Positions 23,579 to 31,774 of a stretch of 64,000 bases of DNA are shown piece after piece (position 1 is the stretch's first letter; every line of letters starts with the position of its first letter). A model generated the notes under the pieces. It saw nothing but the letters and a program-made list of their open reading frames with translations. It had not been told where the DNA came from and did no database searches. Position numbers and translations under genes: made by a program. Where the stretch lies: positions 6,145,486 to 6,209,485 of the forward strand of contig NZ_CP022161.1 of assembly GCF_002214185.1 (NCBI RefSeq), read 5' to 3'. The DNA comes from Streptomyces capitiformicae (GTDB taxonomy: Bacteria > Actinomycetota > Actinomycetes > Streptomycetales > Streptomycetaceae).

Positions 23579-26320
23579 TCAGTCCATGTCATCCCATGTC
23601 CACGATGGGGCGGCACTCCCATCAGGCTCACGTCCGAACCGGAACTGCTCCCGGTTTCCGTCCAGGGCCATGAACGCATGGAACTGTCCTCTGGCAGGAA
23701 GCCGCTTGGCCAGTGCGGTGACCTGCTCATGCGCCCCAGCCTCCCGCAGCGCATTCACAAGCATGTGGACGCCGCCGTACAGCACGTTGTCGAGGGAGGT
23801 GTGCGTGGCAGGATCGCGGGCCAGCAGTTTGGTGACCTGCTCATGCGCCCCGGCTTCCCGCAGCGCGTCCAGCAGCCTGGCGACGGCGTACGGGTGGTCG
23901 AGGGCGGCGTGCGTGGCAGGATCGCGGGCCAGCAGTGCGGTGACCTGCTCATGCGCCCCGACCTCCCGCAGCCCGTTCAGTAACAAAGCGACGGCTTCCG
24001 GTTCGTCGAGGGCGGTGTGCGCGGCGGCCTTCTCGGCCAGTGCGGTGACCTGCTCATGCGCCCCATCCTCCCGCAGCGAGATCAGCAGCCAGGCGACCTC
24101 TTCCGGGTTGTCGAGGGCGGTGTGTGTGGCGGGATCGCGCGCCAGCAGTGCGGTGACCTGCTCATGCGCCCCGACCTCCCGCAGCGCGTCCAGCAGCCTG
24201 GCGACGGCGTACGGGTGGTCGAGGGCGGTGTGCGCCGCGGCCCACTCAGCCAGTGCGGTGACCTGGTCATGCGCCCCATCCTCCCGCAGCATGATCATCA
24301 AACAGGCGGCGGCGAGCGATTTAGCGGCGGTGGTGTGTGCAGCATCCCACTCGGCCAGTGCAGTGACCTGCTCATGTGCCCCGGCATCCCGTAGCGCGTC
24401 CTCCAGCTCGGCGATGGCGCGCTCGTAGGCAACGTGGGGGTCGCGGGCCATCATTGCGTCCCACTGCTCGGCCATCCGGGCCGCCTCTTCCGGGGTGACG
24501 TTGGTGGTGCGCGTGACAGCCTGCTCGGCCAGTTCGGTGGTGTGCGCGGCAGCCCGCTCGGCAAGTTCGGTGGCCTGCTCATGCGCCCCGGACTCCCGCA
24601 GCGCGTGCACCAGCCTTTCGACGGCGTAGGAGGCGACGGGGACGACGTTTGCGGCGGCCCATTGGGCGGGGCGGGGATCCGTGGGGTGCACGAGAAACAG
24701 ATGGTCGACGAGGGGGGCCGCGACGTAGGTGTAGCCGTGGGTGATGGCGTTCTTGTGGAGTTGGGCGGCGTCGCGGTATAGGCCGCGGGCCCAAGCGGCG
24801 TGGCCGAGTTCGGTCAGGTCGTTAGGGTGGGCATGCTGGGCGGCTGCCTTCCAGAAGTCGATGGGCGGAATGGTATCGGCGCGGTGGTGGCGGCCGTGCT
24901 GGTCGAGGTAGTCGGCCAGCAGGTAGCGCGGCCCCTGTGGCTTGGGGACCAGCCGTTCGATGTGAGTGGCGCTCGCGGCGGGCCGGCGGCGGGCGCGCTG
25001 GTTGCGGGGGCCTCGGGTGGGGGCGGGGGTGAGGATGCCGGGGATGCCGTTGCAGGGGGTGGTGGCGTAGGCGAGGGCCTTGGTCAGCCAGTCGTCGTCG
25101 AGGTCGCGGTACTCAGCGTCGGTGAGGTAGCCGGGGACGGCGTCGGCGAGCCAGTCCAGCGGGATATGGAGGCTGGCGCCCATGCGGCGGGCATCCATCG
25201 CAGCATGAATGAGGGCCCGCGTGGCGCCCCTCGCCGCGCTGTAGCGGTCCATCAGGTATGGCACGCCGGCCAGATACTGGGTGATCTGGCCGCCTTCTGC
25301 GTGCTGGGCGGCCTGGGTGAGCCGGGAGTCGGCATTGGCGATGGAGTTGAGTGCGGCCAGATCGGCCGGTGTGAATGCGTCCGGCACGTCGATCTTGTGC
25401 CCGCAGAGTAGTGCGCGGGCGCCGGCATGCCGGTCGATGGTGGTGCGGGTCGTCAGGGTGTCCCAGTGGCCGGGCCACAAGGTGCCCAGGACCAGGACAG
25501 GAGCCCGTAAGGGATCGTTCGACAACTCCCGCAGGCCTGCCGCGACGCTCTCACCGAGCGGCTCCGGATCGAGGTAGTGCTGGGCTTCGTTGAGCCACAC
25601 CACCGTCTTCGGGGCAACCTCCGGCAACGCGGCCAAGGCCGCGTCAGGGGCTGTGGGGGTGAGGGGATGCCACACCCGCCAACCTTCCGGCAGTCCGCCG
25701 ACGGCCTCCCACAGGGCGCGGGTCTTGCCGGTGGACGATCCTCCGACCAGGACCGCGATCCCGCTGTGTCCGGCCACGGCGGCGTCGACCACGGTCTTCA
25801 GGCGTGCGTCGATGTCCCGCGGGACATAGGCGGGTAGGATCCCGAACCGCTCGCTCGCACCGCCTGTGTCCGGCGCAGGGTGGATCCCAAGGCCTCCGTC
25901 GAGGACGAGCCGGACATCACCGCGCAGCTCGCTGATCGTGCGCCCTGCCCCCCGCGCCAGCCCGGCCTGTACCCAGAGACCACGCACCCGCCCCACGAGA
26001 TCCGGTGCATCCCATACGGCCCGGCGGGCCAGCACCGTGGCCACAGACACCACATCGGCCTGCTGGCCAGACCGCTCGCCGTGGGTGATGACGTGGCGGA
26101 TCGTGTCCCGGCTGGGCGAGCCCTTCAGGGTGTTGTCGCGGGCGATGTCCCCGGTGATCTCATCCAGGCTGGGGGCGCCCGCTGCCAGGTACACCTCGTA
26201 CAGCAGCTCCTTGAGCTCACGAAGCGCCGGCGGCCATCCCACTCGTGCTCGCTTCAGCGACCTTGCCCGCTTCGGGCTGCCCTCCGGGCCCGGCCGGCCA
26301 TACCCGATGTCGCCACTCAT
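23579..26320 (-). CDS. STAND-type NTPase with N-terminal HTH-like region and 36-residue C-terminal repeats
   Basis: The ATG at 26320 gives 913 residues; a frame open to 26611 was rejected because the added sequence is antisense to a small gene. Residues about 30-125 are helical and resemble the DNA-binding-like N-terminus of Streptomyces STAND regulators (ALRELKELLYEVYLAAG; TIRHVITHG). Walker A is LVGGSSTGKT (191-200) and Walker B TVVWLNEAQHYL (239-250). The C-terminal third is a row of eight 36-residue repeats, each with GAHEQVTAL and LLxALREx, which should form an alpha solenoid for ligand or target recognition. The repeats are nearly identical, a sign of recent duplication. Role unknown; a defence sensor is one possibility. 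Confidence 0.7.
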   Translation of the reverse strand: MSGDIGYGRPGPEGSPKRARSLKRARVGWPPALRELKELLYEVYLAAGAPSLDEITGDIARDNTLKGSPSRDTIRHVITHGERSGQQADVVSVATVLARRAVWDAPDLVGRVRGLWVQAGLARGAGRTISELRGDVRLVLDGGLGIHPAPDTGGASERFGILPAYVPRDIDARLKTVVDAAVAGHSGIAVLVGGSSTGKTRALWEAVGGLPEGWRVWHPLTPTAPDAALAALPEVAPKTVVWLNEAQHYLDPEPLGESVAAGLRELSNDPLRAPVLVLGTLWPGHWDTLTTRTTIDRHAGARALLCGHKIDVPDAFTPADLAALNSIANADSRLTQAAQHAEGGQITQYLAGVPYLMDRYSAARGATRALIHAAMDARRMGASLHIPLDWLADAVPGYLTDAEYRDLDDDWLTKALAYATTPCNGIPGILTPAPTRGPRNQRARRRPAASATHIERLVPKPQGPRYLLADYLDQHGRHHRADTIPPIDFWKAAAQHAHPNDLTELGHAAWARGLYRDAAQLHKNAITHGYTYVAAPLVDHLFLVHPTDPRPAQWAAANVVPVASYAVERLVHALRESGAHEQATELAERAAAHTTELAEQAVTRTTNVTPEEAARMAEQWDAMMARDPHVAYERAIAELEDALRDAGAHEQVTALAEWDAAHTTAAKSLAAACLMIMLREDGAHDQVTALAEWAAAHTALDHPYAVARLLDALREVGAHEQVTALLARDPATHTALDNPEEVAWLLISLREDGAHEQVTALAEKAAAHTALDEPEAVALLLNGLREVGAHEQVTALLARDPATHAALDHPYAVARLLDALREAGAHEQVTKLLARDPATHTSLDNVLYGGVHMLVNALREAGAHEQVTALAKRLPARGQFHAFMALDGNREQFRFGREPDGSAAPSWTWDDMD
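23700..24610 (-). repeat. Coding tandem repeat array, about 108-bp unit
   Basis: The phrase GACCTGCTCATGCGCCCC and variants recurs at about 23719, 23833, 23941, 24049, 24154, 24262, 24364 and, with a longer gap, 24568. Spacing is close to 108 bp (36 codons). The array lies within the second STAND gene and encodes its C-terminal solenoid. Confidence 0.8.
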
Positions 26321-26485
26321 CGCATCATCGTCCCCGATCCCGTACCGCGCCACCGCGTGAACAGCAGCAACCGATGCGGCCGTTGACGGCACGTCGCAAC
26401 TCGGAGTCGATCTCCCCCAAGGGCTGAACGTGGACAGCAGGCCGGCCGGCTGCCCCATCCACTTACTACACCCGTGGAGGACGTC

Positions 26486-26605
26486 ATGTCCCGCACGCGT
26501 CTGTCCCGCCGCGAACGCCTCGCCCTTGCTGCAGCAGCTATGGCCGCTGCTATCTCCGGCACCCTCCGCGCCATCATCACCTGGCTCCTGGACTGGCTCA
26601 TCTAG
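26486..26605 (+). CDS. 39-residue basic-hydrophobic small protein
   Basis: ATG with GGAGG five bases upstream. The product begins MSRTRLSRRERLALAAAA and ends in a hydrophobic stretch (AIITWLLDWLI). Short positive N-terminus followed by a helix long enough to touch or span the membrane. Such tiny genes occur in Streptomyces integrative elements. Divergent from the STAND gene; a hairpin terminator follows directly. Confidence 0.55.
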   Translation: MSRTRLSRRERLALAAAAMAAAISGTLRAIITWLLDWLI

Positions 26606-26628
26606 ACCCACACCCCGACCACTAGGGA

Positions 26629-26669
26629 CGTCAGGCCGGGCCCGTGACCCTCATGGCCCCGGCCTGACG
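26629..26669 (+). terminator. Hairpin terminator after the 39-residue gene
   Basis: A perfect 12-bp stem (CGTCAGGCCGGG / CCCGGCCTGACG) with a 17-base loop lies 24 bases after the stop. No U-run follows, which is common in Streptomyces. Confidence 0.65.
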
Positions 26670-26719
26670 CACCGCCTGCCATGCCCTACTTCCCTGGACC
26701 CGCATCACCCTCTTGACCT

Positions 26720-27000
26720 GCCACTACACAAATGGATAAGAGATAACATTGGGTGACGAACACCGGGCCTTCCAGCTTGTGGGGTGTCAACTCTGCAGGC
26801 CCGTGCTGCTGCCGTGTGGCCGGAGACGACCCGGGCCTTCGCAGGAGCTTCTTGTGGTAGTGGACAAACCGGTCCAGAAGCTGGGCGAACGCCGTGACTG
26901 CTGATCGTCCTGTGAGGGGCCTTCGCCTCAATCACCCACAGCCGTCCCCGGGACGGGTCGGCGACCAGCAGGTCGATCTCGCCCGGCAGGGTGCCTCACA
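26720..27000 (-). pseudogene. PD-(D/E)XK nuclease-like relic
   Basis: Leftward from about 27000, one frame reads LPGEIDLLVADPSRGRLWVI followed by EAK, the D-Xn-E-X-K core of PD-(D/E)XK nucleases. Another frame then gives AFAQLLDRFVHYHKKLLRR and EGPVFVTQCYLLSICVV. The two are separated by a frameshift near 26905-26920 and no N-terminus is present. It appears to be the C-terminal third of a dead gene of a type found in mobile elements. The rest of 26670-27300 shows only repeat copy B and the upstream region of the pentapeptide gene. Confidence 0.5.
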
Positions 27001-27145
27001 TGCCTGACCTCACGTCACCAGCTTGACCTGGGCCTACTGCCGATAGCGTAGATAACGATGGCGCAGGGTTCGTTCTCCGCCGTGCGCACGCCGATACGGC
27101 TTAGTTCGGAGAAGGCATGTGAGGCATGTGCGCGCCTTAGTGCAC

Positions 27146-27180
27146 CGTGCCTGACAGATATCGACGGGTTGTTCAGGCAT
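27146..27180 (+). repeat. 35-bp element, copy B
   Basis: Second copy of the element at 23496-23530, in the same orientation: CGTGCCTGAC at its start, GATATC, and TCAGGCAT at its end. It lies about 120 bases upstream of the pentapeptide-repeat gene. The motif GGCATGTT...GCAACGTG also occurs beside both copies. Confidence 0.5.
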
Positions 27181-27300
27181 ATACGGCATGTTCGCAACGT
27201 GAGAGCCGATCCCCGGCGCTGCCCGTCAGTGTCGAGCGTGAACCGCTCCCGTCCCCAGCGCGTCCGTACGGGCACCCGACACCTGTGGAGCCGCCGCACC

Positions 27301-28950
27301 ATGAGCACATCCGAACCGCCAACCTGGCCGCACTGCGCACACGGAGCAGACCCTGCTTCCGACCCCGTTGGGTGCCGCGGCATCCACGTCTCAGGCCACA
27401 CTGCGTGCCTCGCCCACCTGGCCGACGCGGAACGCGACGCCTACCTGGCCGGCCTGACTCCCGGCGCCAGCATCGACCACCGGGGCACCACCTTCAGTGA
27501 ATCCCTCCTCAACGCCGTCCTCAACGCCCTCCGTGACCCCGCAACCGGTAACGCCCGCTTAGGCTCCGCCGGGTTCTTGTCGGCGACCTTCGAGGGTGCC
27601 GCCGGGTTCGAGTCGGCGACCTTCGAGGGCCGAGCCGGGTTCGAGTCAGCGACCTTCAAGGACGTCGCCCGGTTCGGGCGGGCGACCTTCGAGGACTACG
27701 CCATGTTCGGGTCGGCAACCTTCGAGAGCTCGGCCGGGTTCAACGCGACCTTCAAGGACTTCGCCTGGTTCGAGTCAGCGACCTTCAAGGACCACGCCGA
27801 TTTCGGATCGGCTACCTTCGAGGACCGAGCCGGGTTCAAGTCAGCGATCTTCGAGGGTGCCGCCGGGTTCAAGTCAGCGACCTTCGAGCGCGACGCCAGT
27901 TTCAGGTCGGCGACCTTCATGGGCCTCGCCTGGTTTGGGTCGGCGCCCCTCAACAACGAGGCCGAGTACGAGTCAGCCACTTTCAATAGCAGCGCCAGTT
28001 TCGGATTGGCGACCTTCCGAGACAGAGCCGAGTTCGGATCGGCGACCTTCAAGGGCAGCGCCTGGTTCGAGTCGGTGACCTTCCACAGCACAGCCGAGTT
28101 CAGGTTAGCGAGCTTCCACAGCACAGCCGAGTTCGGGTCGGCGACCTTCAAGGGTCGCTCCGAGTTCGGGTGGGCGATCTTCAAGGGTCGCTCCGATTTC
28201 GGGTGGGCGATCTTCAAGGGCGACGCCAGGTTCGGGTCGGCAACCTTCGAGGGTGACGCCATGTTCGGGTCGGCAACCTTCGTGGATGCCGACATGGTTG
28301 GACCATTGGTGTGTGCTGGGCGGATTGTGCTGTCCGGCGCGAAGTTCGGTGGCCCGGTGACCCTCTCATTCGCAACGCGCCGTCTGGAATGCCGTCGCAC
28401 CCGCTGGTCATCGACAGCGGAGATCCGCCTGCGCTACGCCACGGTGGACTTCTCTCATGCTGTGTTCGAGTACCCCCTCACGATCGCCGCCGAGCCGGAT
28501 CCGTTCGTACGCGCCAACGCGCTGGTGGGCGATCTCTTTTCTAGCGCGCCCGGGCCTGGGGTGCGGGTGGCGTCGCTGCGTGGGGTGGATGCAGCCCACC
28601 TGGTTCTGTCTGACCTGGATCTGTCGGGATGTCTGTTCGCCGGCACGGTGAACCTGGACCAACTGAGGCTGGAGGGCGCCTGTACCTTCGACATGGCTCC
28701 GCCCATTGTGCGCTGGCGGCGTTGGCCGCCTGTGCGGTTCACCGAGCGGCGCGTCCTGGCCGAGGAACACCACTGGCGTGCTGGCCAGCCGGGTGCGGTA
28801 CGGGGCTGGAACGTGGCGGTTCTGGGTGCGGGGCGGGTCGGGCCGTTGCAACTGGCGCCGGTATACCGGGCACTGCGCAAGGCGTATGAGGATGGCAAGC
28901 ACGAACCGGGGGCGGCGGACTTCTACTACGGGGAGATGGGTGCGGCCTGA
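27301..28950 (+). CDS. Pentapeptide-repeat protein, 5' exon of a gene interrupted by a group II intron
   Basis: The ATG at 27301 (GGAG about ten bases upstream) starts a protein whose residues about 80-340 repeat units such as SATFEGRAGFE, with Phe spaced alternately five and six residues. This is the pentapeptide-repeat solenoid of Streptomyces membrane-anchored proteins. The next 200 residues form a second, less regular repeat region (HLVLSDLDLSGCLFAGTVNL). The true exon ends at 28939. In unspliced RNA the frame runs eleven bases into the intron and stops after GEMGAA. Joined to 31455 onward the frame reads FYYGEMEMRRHADD, the expected continuation. Confidence 0.85.
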   Translation: MSTSEPPTWPHCAHGADPASDPVGCRGIHVSGHTACLAHLADAERDAYLAGLTPGASIDHRGTTFSESLLNAVLNALRDPATGNARLGSAGFLSATFEGAAGFESATFEGRAGFESATFKDVARFGRATFEDYAMFGSATFESSAGFNATFKDFAWFESATFKDHADFGSATFEDRAGFKSAIFEGAAGFKSATFERDASFRSATFMGLAWFGSAPLNNEAEYESATFNSSASFGLATFRDRAEFGSATFKGSAWFESVTFHSTAEFRLASFHSTAEFGSATFKGRSEFGWAIFKGRSDFGWAIFKGDARFGSATFEGDAMFGSATFVDADMVGPLVCAGRIVLSGAKFGGPVTLSFATRRLECRRTRWSSTAEIRLRYATVDFSHAVFEYPLTIAAEPDPFVRANALVGDLFSSAPGPGVRVASLRGVDAAHLVLSDLDLSGCLFAGTVNLDQLRLEGACTFDMAPPIVRWRRWPPVRFTERRVLAEEHHWRAGQPGAVRGWNVAVLGAGRVGPLQLAPVYRALRKAYEDGKHEPGAADFYYGEMGAA

Positions 28951-29581
28951 AAGCCGCTCAGGTCCAGTGAAGACATTCCAGAGGAAGGAGATCTTCCCCG
29001 CCAAGTGACCAAGGTGGCGGGCCCCCGGCGAGGCGTGCAGGACCGGTAACGGACCTGTGCGAAGCCCTCGTGAAGAAGCCCCAAGAACACGCAGGCTGTT
29101 GCGAGTTACAGGGCCAAGGGGGAGAGCTGAAGGGTGAACGCAAGTGAACCTCTGACGAGGTCTCGTAACCGTAGATGTCGGAACAGTGCAGAACACCGAC
29201 ACAGGACTACTGCTGAGAAGCAGACACGGCACGGCGGTCCGCATTTGCGTCGTGTGGGGTCACCGTGGTCCCGGGATATAGGAGGCACCCGCCCAGCTCG
29301 TATCTGGATGGAGCGGAACAGGACAACCCCGTAGAGGTCCGGTCGCACGACCGGTCGGCGGACGGTAACGGAAGCACAACTCCTCTGCGGGCGAAGGAAG
29401 GCCCGAGAAGCGAATGCCGCTGGGGTGAAAGCCCAGAGGAAAGGGCGGAGCGCGGCACCTCAGCCGCCGCCTATAACTCGGCGGATACCAGACGTATGTC
29501 GGGGCGCGAAAGCGAGCTGACGCGGGCCTGGTGGACCTTTGAAGATGCCAACGCAAAGAGACCGAAAGTCAGGAGACCGGA

Positions 29582-31381
29582 GTGGACACGGAGGTGACCG
29601 AGGTGAACGCTGCGACGGAATCTGAGGCGGCTGACGTGACAATGGCCCTGAGCGACGCCGAGCAATGGCGCAGTACAGACTGGGCTAAGGCAGAAGCGGA
29701 CGTGCGGCGACTAAGGCAGCGGATCTTCAAGGCGGCACGAGAAGAGGACCCGAAAAGGGTCAGGAATCTGCAGAAGCTGATGCTGCGATCACGAAGCAAC
29801 ACGGTGGTATCAATCCGCCGAGTGACACAACTCAGCGCAGGACGCCGCACGCCTGGAATCGACAGGACGGTGGTGGTCAACGATGAGCAACGAGGAAAGC
29901 TCCTGCGGGAGTTAACTGAGGAGCCACGGTTCAGGCCATTACCGGTGCGGCGAGTGCATATTCCCAAGGCGAACGGCAAGAAGCGTCCACTCGGAATTCC
30001 TACTATTCGCGACCGAGTGGAGCAGGCCAGGGTGAAGAACGCCCTGGAGCCGGAATGGGAAGCACGTTTCGAAGGGCGGAGCTATGGCTTCCGTCCCGGA
30101 CGAGGGTGCCATGATGCGGTCGGCGCGATCTTCCAGACCCTGGCCCGCAAGGGCGCGAAGAAGCTCTGGATCCTGGACGCTGACCTGTCCAGCGCGTTCG
30201 ACCGCATCAACCATGATCGCCTGCTGAATGCTATCGATAATTTCCCGGCTCGCCGAGAGATCGAAGGATGGCTGAAGGCTGGGGTAATGGAGAACGGCAG
30301 GTTCGCTCCCACCGAGGAGGGAACGCCGCAGGGCGGGGTGATCAGCCCCCTGCTGCTCAACATCGCACTCCATGGCATGGAAACCGCTGCCGGATACGAT
30401 CCGAGCCTCACGCAGTTGCAGAGGTCTCGGAAGAACATCCCGACACTGGTGCGCTATGCCGACGACTTCGTCGTCATGTGTGCGACGGAAGCTGAAGCGT
30501 GGCAGATCAAGGAGAAGCTCACCGAATGGCTGGAACCGAGAGGGCTGACCTTCAACGACGAGAAGACCCAGGTGGTCCACGCGTCCAAAGGGTTCGACTT
30601 CCTCGGCTTCAATGTCAGAAGGTATGGCGACAAGCTCCTGATCAAACCCAGCAAGGCAGCGGTACAGAAGGTCAAGAGGGAGATCACTGGCCGGTGCCAG
30701 CGTATGGCCGGCGCCAGAACAACGGATCTGATCCGCAATGTGAACCCTCTGATCAAGGGTTGGTCCACCTACTACCGGAGCGCCGTATCCAGCGAGACGT
30801 TCAACAAGCTGGATTGGTGGATGTACAAGCGCCAGTACAGGTGGGGCAAGAAGAGGCATGCGAAGAAGTCACGCAGTTGGGTCAAGAACGCGTACTTCGG
30901 CCGCTTCAACCCAACCCGACAGGACAACTGGGTCTTCGGAGACAAGGAGACCGGTGCTTTTATGGGCAAATTCGCATGGACCAACATCAAACGCCACGTG
31001 ATGGTGAAAGGTGAAGCGTCCAAGGATGACCCGGACCTGGCGGAGTATTGGCGGGAACGAACGCGCAAGCGTAAACACCCCCAAGCTGACGGCAAGTTGG
31101 CCGTCAACCTCGCAGCCAAGCAAAGGGGAATCTGTCCGTTGTGCGGACTTGACCTGACCGACGGGGCAACCTATGAACCAGATTCAGTCCGTGACTGGGC
31201 CAACTGGTTCCACGCCAGCTACCGGACGATTCACAAGCACCATCTGATCTACCGCTCGCGCGGTGGGTCGGATCATGTGTCCAACCAAGCCTTGGTCCAC
31301 TCCGACTGTCATAGGAGGCACCACGTCTCCCATGATTACGGTCAACAGCAGAATCACGTGCTGTCCCCGCGGTCTGCTTGA
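29582..31381 (+). CDS. ltrA: Group II intron-encoded reverse transcriptase/maturase with HNH endonuclease
   Basis: The GTG start with AGGAG upstream gives 599 residues. The RT domain shows VHIPKANGKKRPLGIPTIRD (RT1-2), the YGFRPGRGCHDAV block, DADLSSAFDRINHDRLL (RT3), GTPQGGVISPLLLNI and the catalytic RYADDFVVM (about residue 290). Domain X (GWSTYYRSAVSSETFNKLDW) follows. The last 85 residues are an HNH En domain with CPLCGLDL, IHKHHLIYRSRGG and HSDCHRRHH. All catalytic motifs are intact, so splicing and retrohoming activity look possible. Codons are less G+C-biased than in neighbours, showing foreign origin. The stop codon overlaps domain V. Confidence 0.95.
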   Translation: MDTEVTEVNAATESEAADVTMALSDAEQWRSTDWAKAEADVRRLRQRIFKAAREEDPKRVRNLQKLMLRSRSNTVVSIRRVTQLSAGRRTPGIDRTVVVNDEQRGKLLRELTEEPRFRPLPVRRVHIPKANGKKRPLGIPTIRDRVEQARVKNALEPEWEARFEGRSYGFRPGRGCHDAVGAIFQTLARKGAKKLWILDADLSSAFDRINHDRLLNAIDNFPARREIEGWLKAGVMENGRFAPTEEGTPQGGVISPLLLNIALHGMETAAGYDPSLTQLQRSRKNIPTLVRYADDFVVMCATEAEAWQIKEKLTEWLEPRGLTFNDEKTQVVHASKGFDFLGFNVRRYGDKLLIKPSKAAVQKVKREITGRCQRMAGARTTDLIRNVNPLIKGWSTYYRSAVSSETFNKLDWWMYKRQYRWGKKRHAKKSRSWVKNAYFGRFNPTRQDNWVFGDKETGAFMGKFAWTNIKRHVMVKGEASKDDPDLAEYWRERTRKRKHPQADGKLAVNLAAKQRGICPLCGLDLTDGATYEPDSVRDWANWFHASYRTIHKHHLIYRSRGGSDHVSNQALVHSDCHRRHHVSHDYGQQQNHVLSPRSA

Positions 31382-31454
31382 GCCGTGTGCGGGGAAACCC
31401 GCACGCACGGTTCTGAGGGGGGCCTCGTCCCGAGAGGGGCGGGGCCTACCCGAC
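31380..31454 (+). ncRNA. Group II intron domains V and VI
   Basis: The 34-base domain V starts GAGCCGTGTGCGGGGAAACC and closes with GCACGGTTC, giving the conserved GAAA-capped hairpin with the AGC-type catalytic triad at its base. The following hairpin (GGGGGGCCTC / GAGAGGGGCGGGGCC) is domain VI; the unpaired A at 31448 is the branch-point candidate. Confidence 0.85.
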
Positions 31455-31609
31455 AGATGCGCCGCCACGCCGACGACATCCCCCGCAGCGAACGGGGGCT
31501 GCTGACCGCGTACTGGGCGCTGTCCGGCTACGGCCTGCGCGCCTCCCGGGCCCTGGCCTGGCTCGGGGCGGCCATGTTCCTCACCATCGTCCTGCTGATG
31601 GCCTTCGGC
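31455..31609 (+). pseudogene. 3' exon of the pentapeptide-repeat gene, truncated
   Basis: Read in the frame set by splicing, this encodes EMRRHADDIPRSERGLLTAY, then WALSGYGLRASRALAWLG and a transmembrane helix AMFLTIVLLMAFGL. Homologues continue for about 100 more residues beyond this helix. Here homology ends at 31609, where an IS-like terminal sequence begins, and the frame wanders on to 31942 across the TetR gene. So even after splicing the gene would make a protein cut within its C-terminal membrane region. Confidence 0.7.
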
Positions 31610-31774
31610 CTAGGGCCTGTCTTCAGTTGTGATCAACAGGCTTGCAGAGGCTGCCGATCCAGATGGTTGCTGCGCGGAGATGGAGTCCGGCGCACTTCCC
31701 CCAACCTCACCCCGGGAAGCTGCCCACAATCAGCCGAGATCACTCAACGTAACGAAGCACTACTAGGGCCTGTC
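31610..31774. repeat. Scar between two 12-bp direct repeats (IS-end-like)
   Basis: CTAGGGCCTGTC occurs at 31610-31621 and 31763-31774. GGGCCTGT-type termini are frequent at ends of IS5-group elements. The 150 bases between them encode nothing recognisable. The first copy truncates the pentapeptide gene and the second supplies the stop codon and last codons of the TetR gene, so both neighbours were trimmed by the same event. Confidence 0.45.

Larger units (their letters stand above)
28940..31454 (+). mobile_element. Group II intron, complete, inserted in the pentapeptide-repeat gene
   Basis: The 2515-bp intron begins GTGCG (consensus GUGYG) and ends AC (consensus AY). Bases 28940-29581 are non-coding and would form domains I-IV; the maturase lies in domain IV. 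Domain V is at 31380-31413 and domain VI at 31414-31454 with a bulged A at 31448, seven bases from the 3' end. Removing the element gives GAGATGG joined to AGATGCGC, restoring the host frame with no change. It lies in the sense orientation, so splicing of host mRNA is possible. EBS/IBS pairings were not worked out. Confidence 0.9.

Noticed and set aside
23700..24610. Regularly spaced repeats as a CRISPR array
   Set aside because: Unit length 108 bp, no alternation of identical repeats and unique spacers, and the repeats keep one reading frame of the STAND gene.
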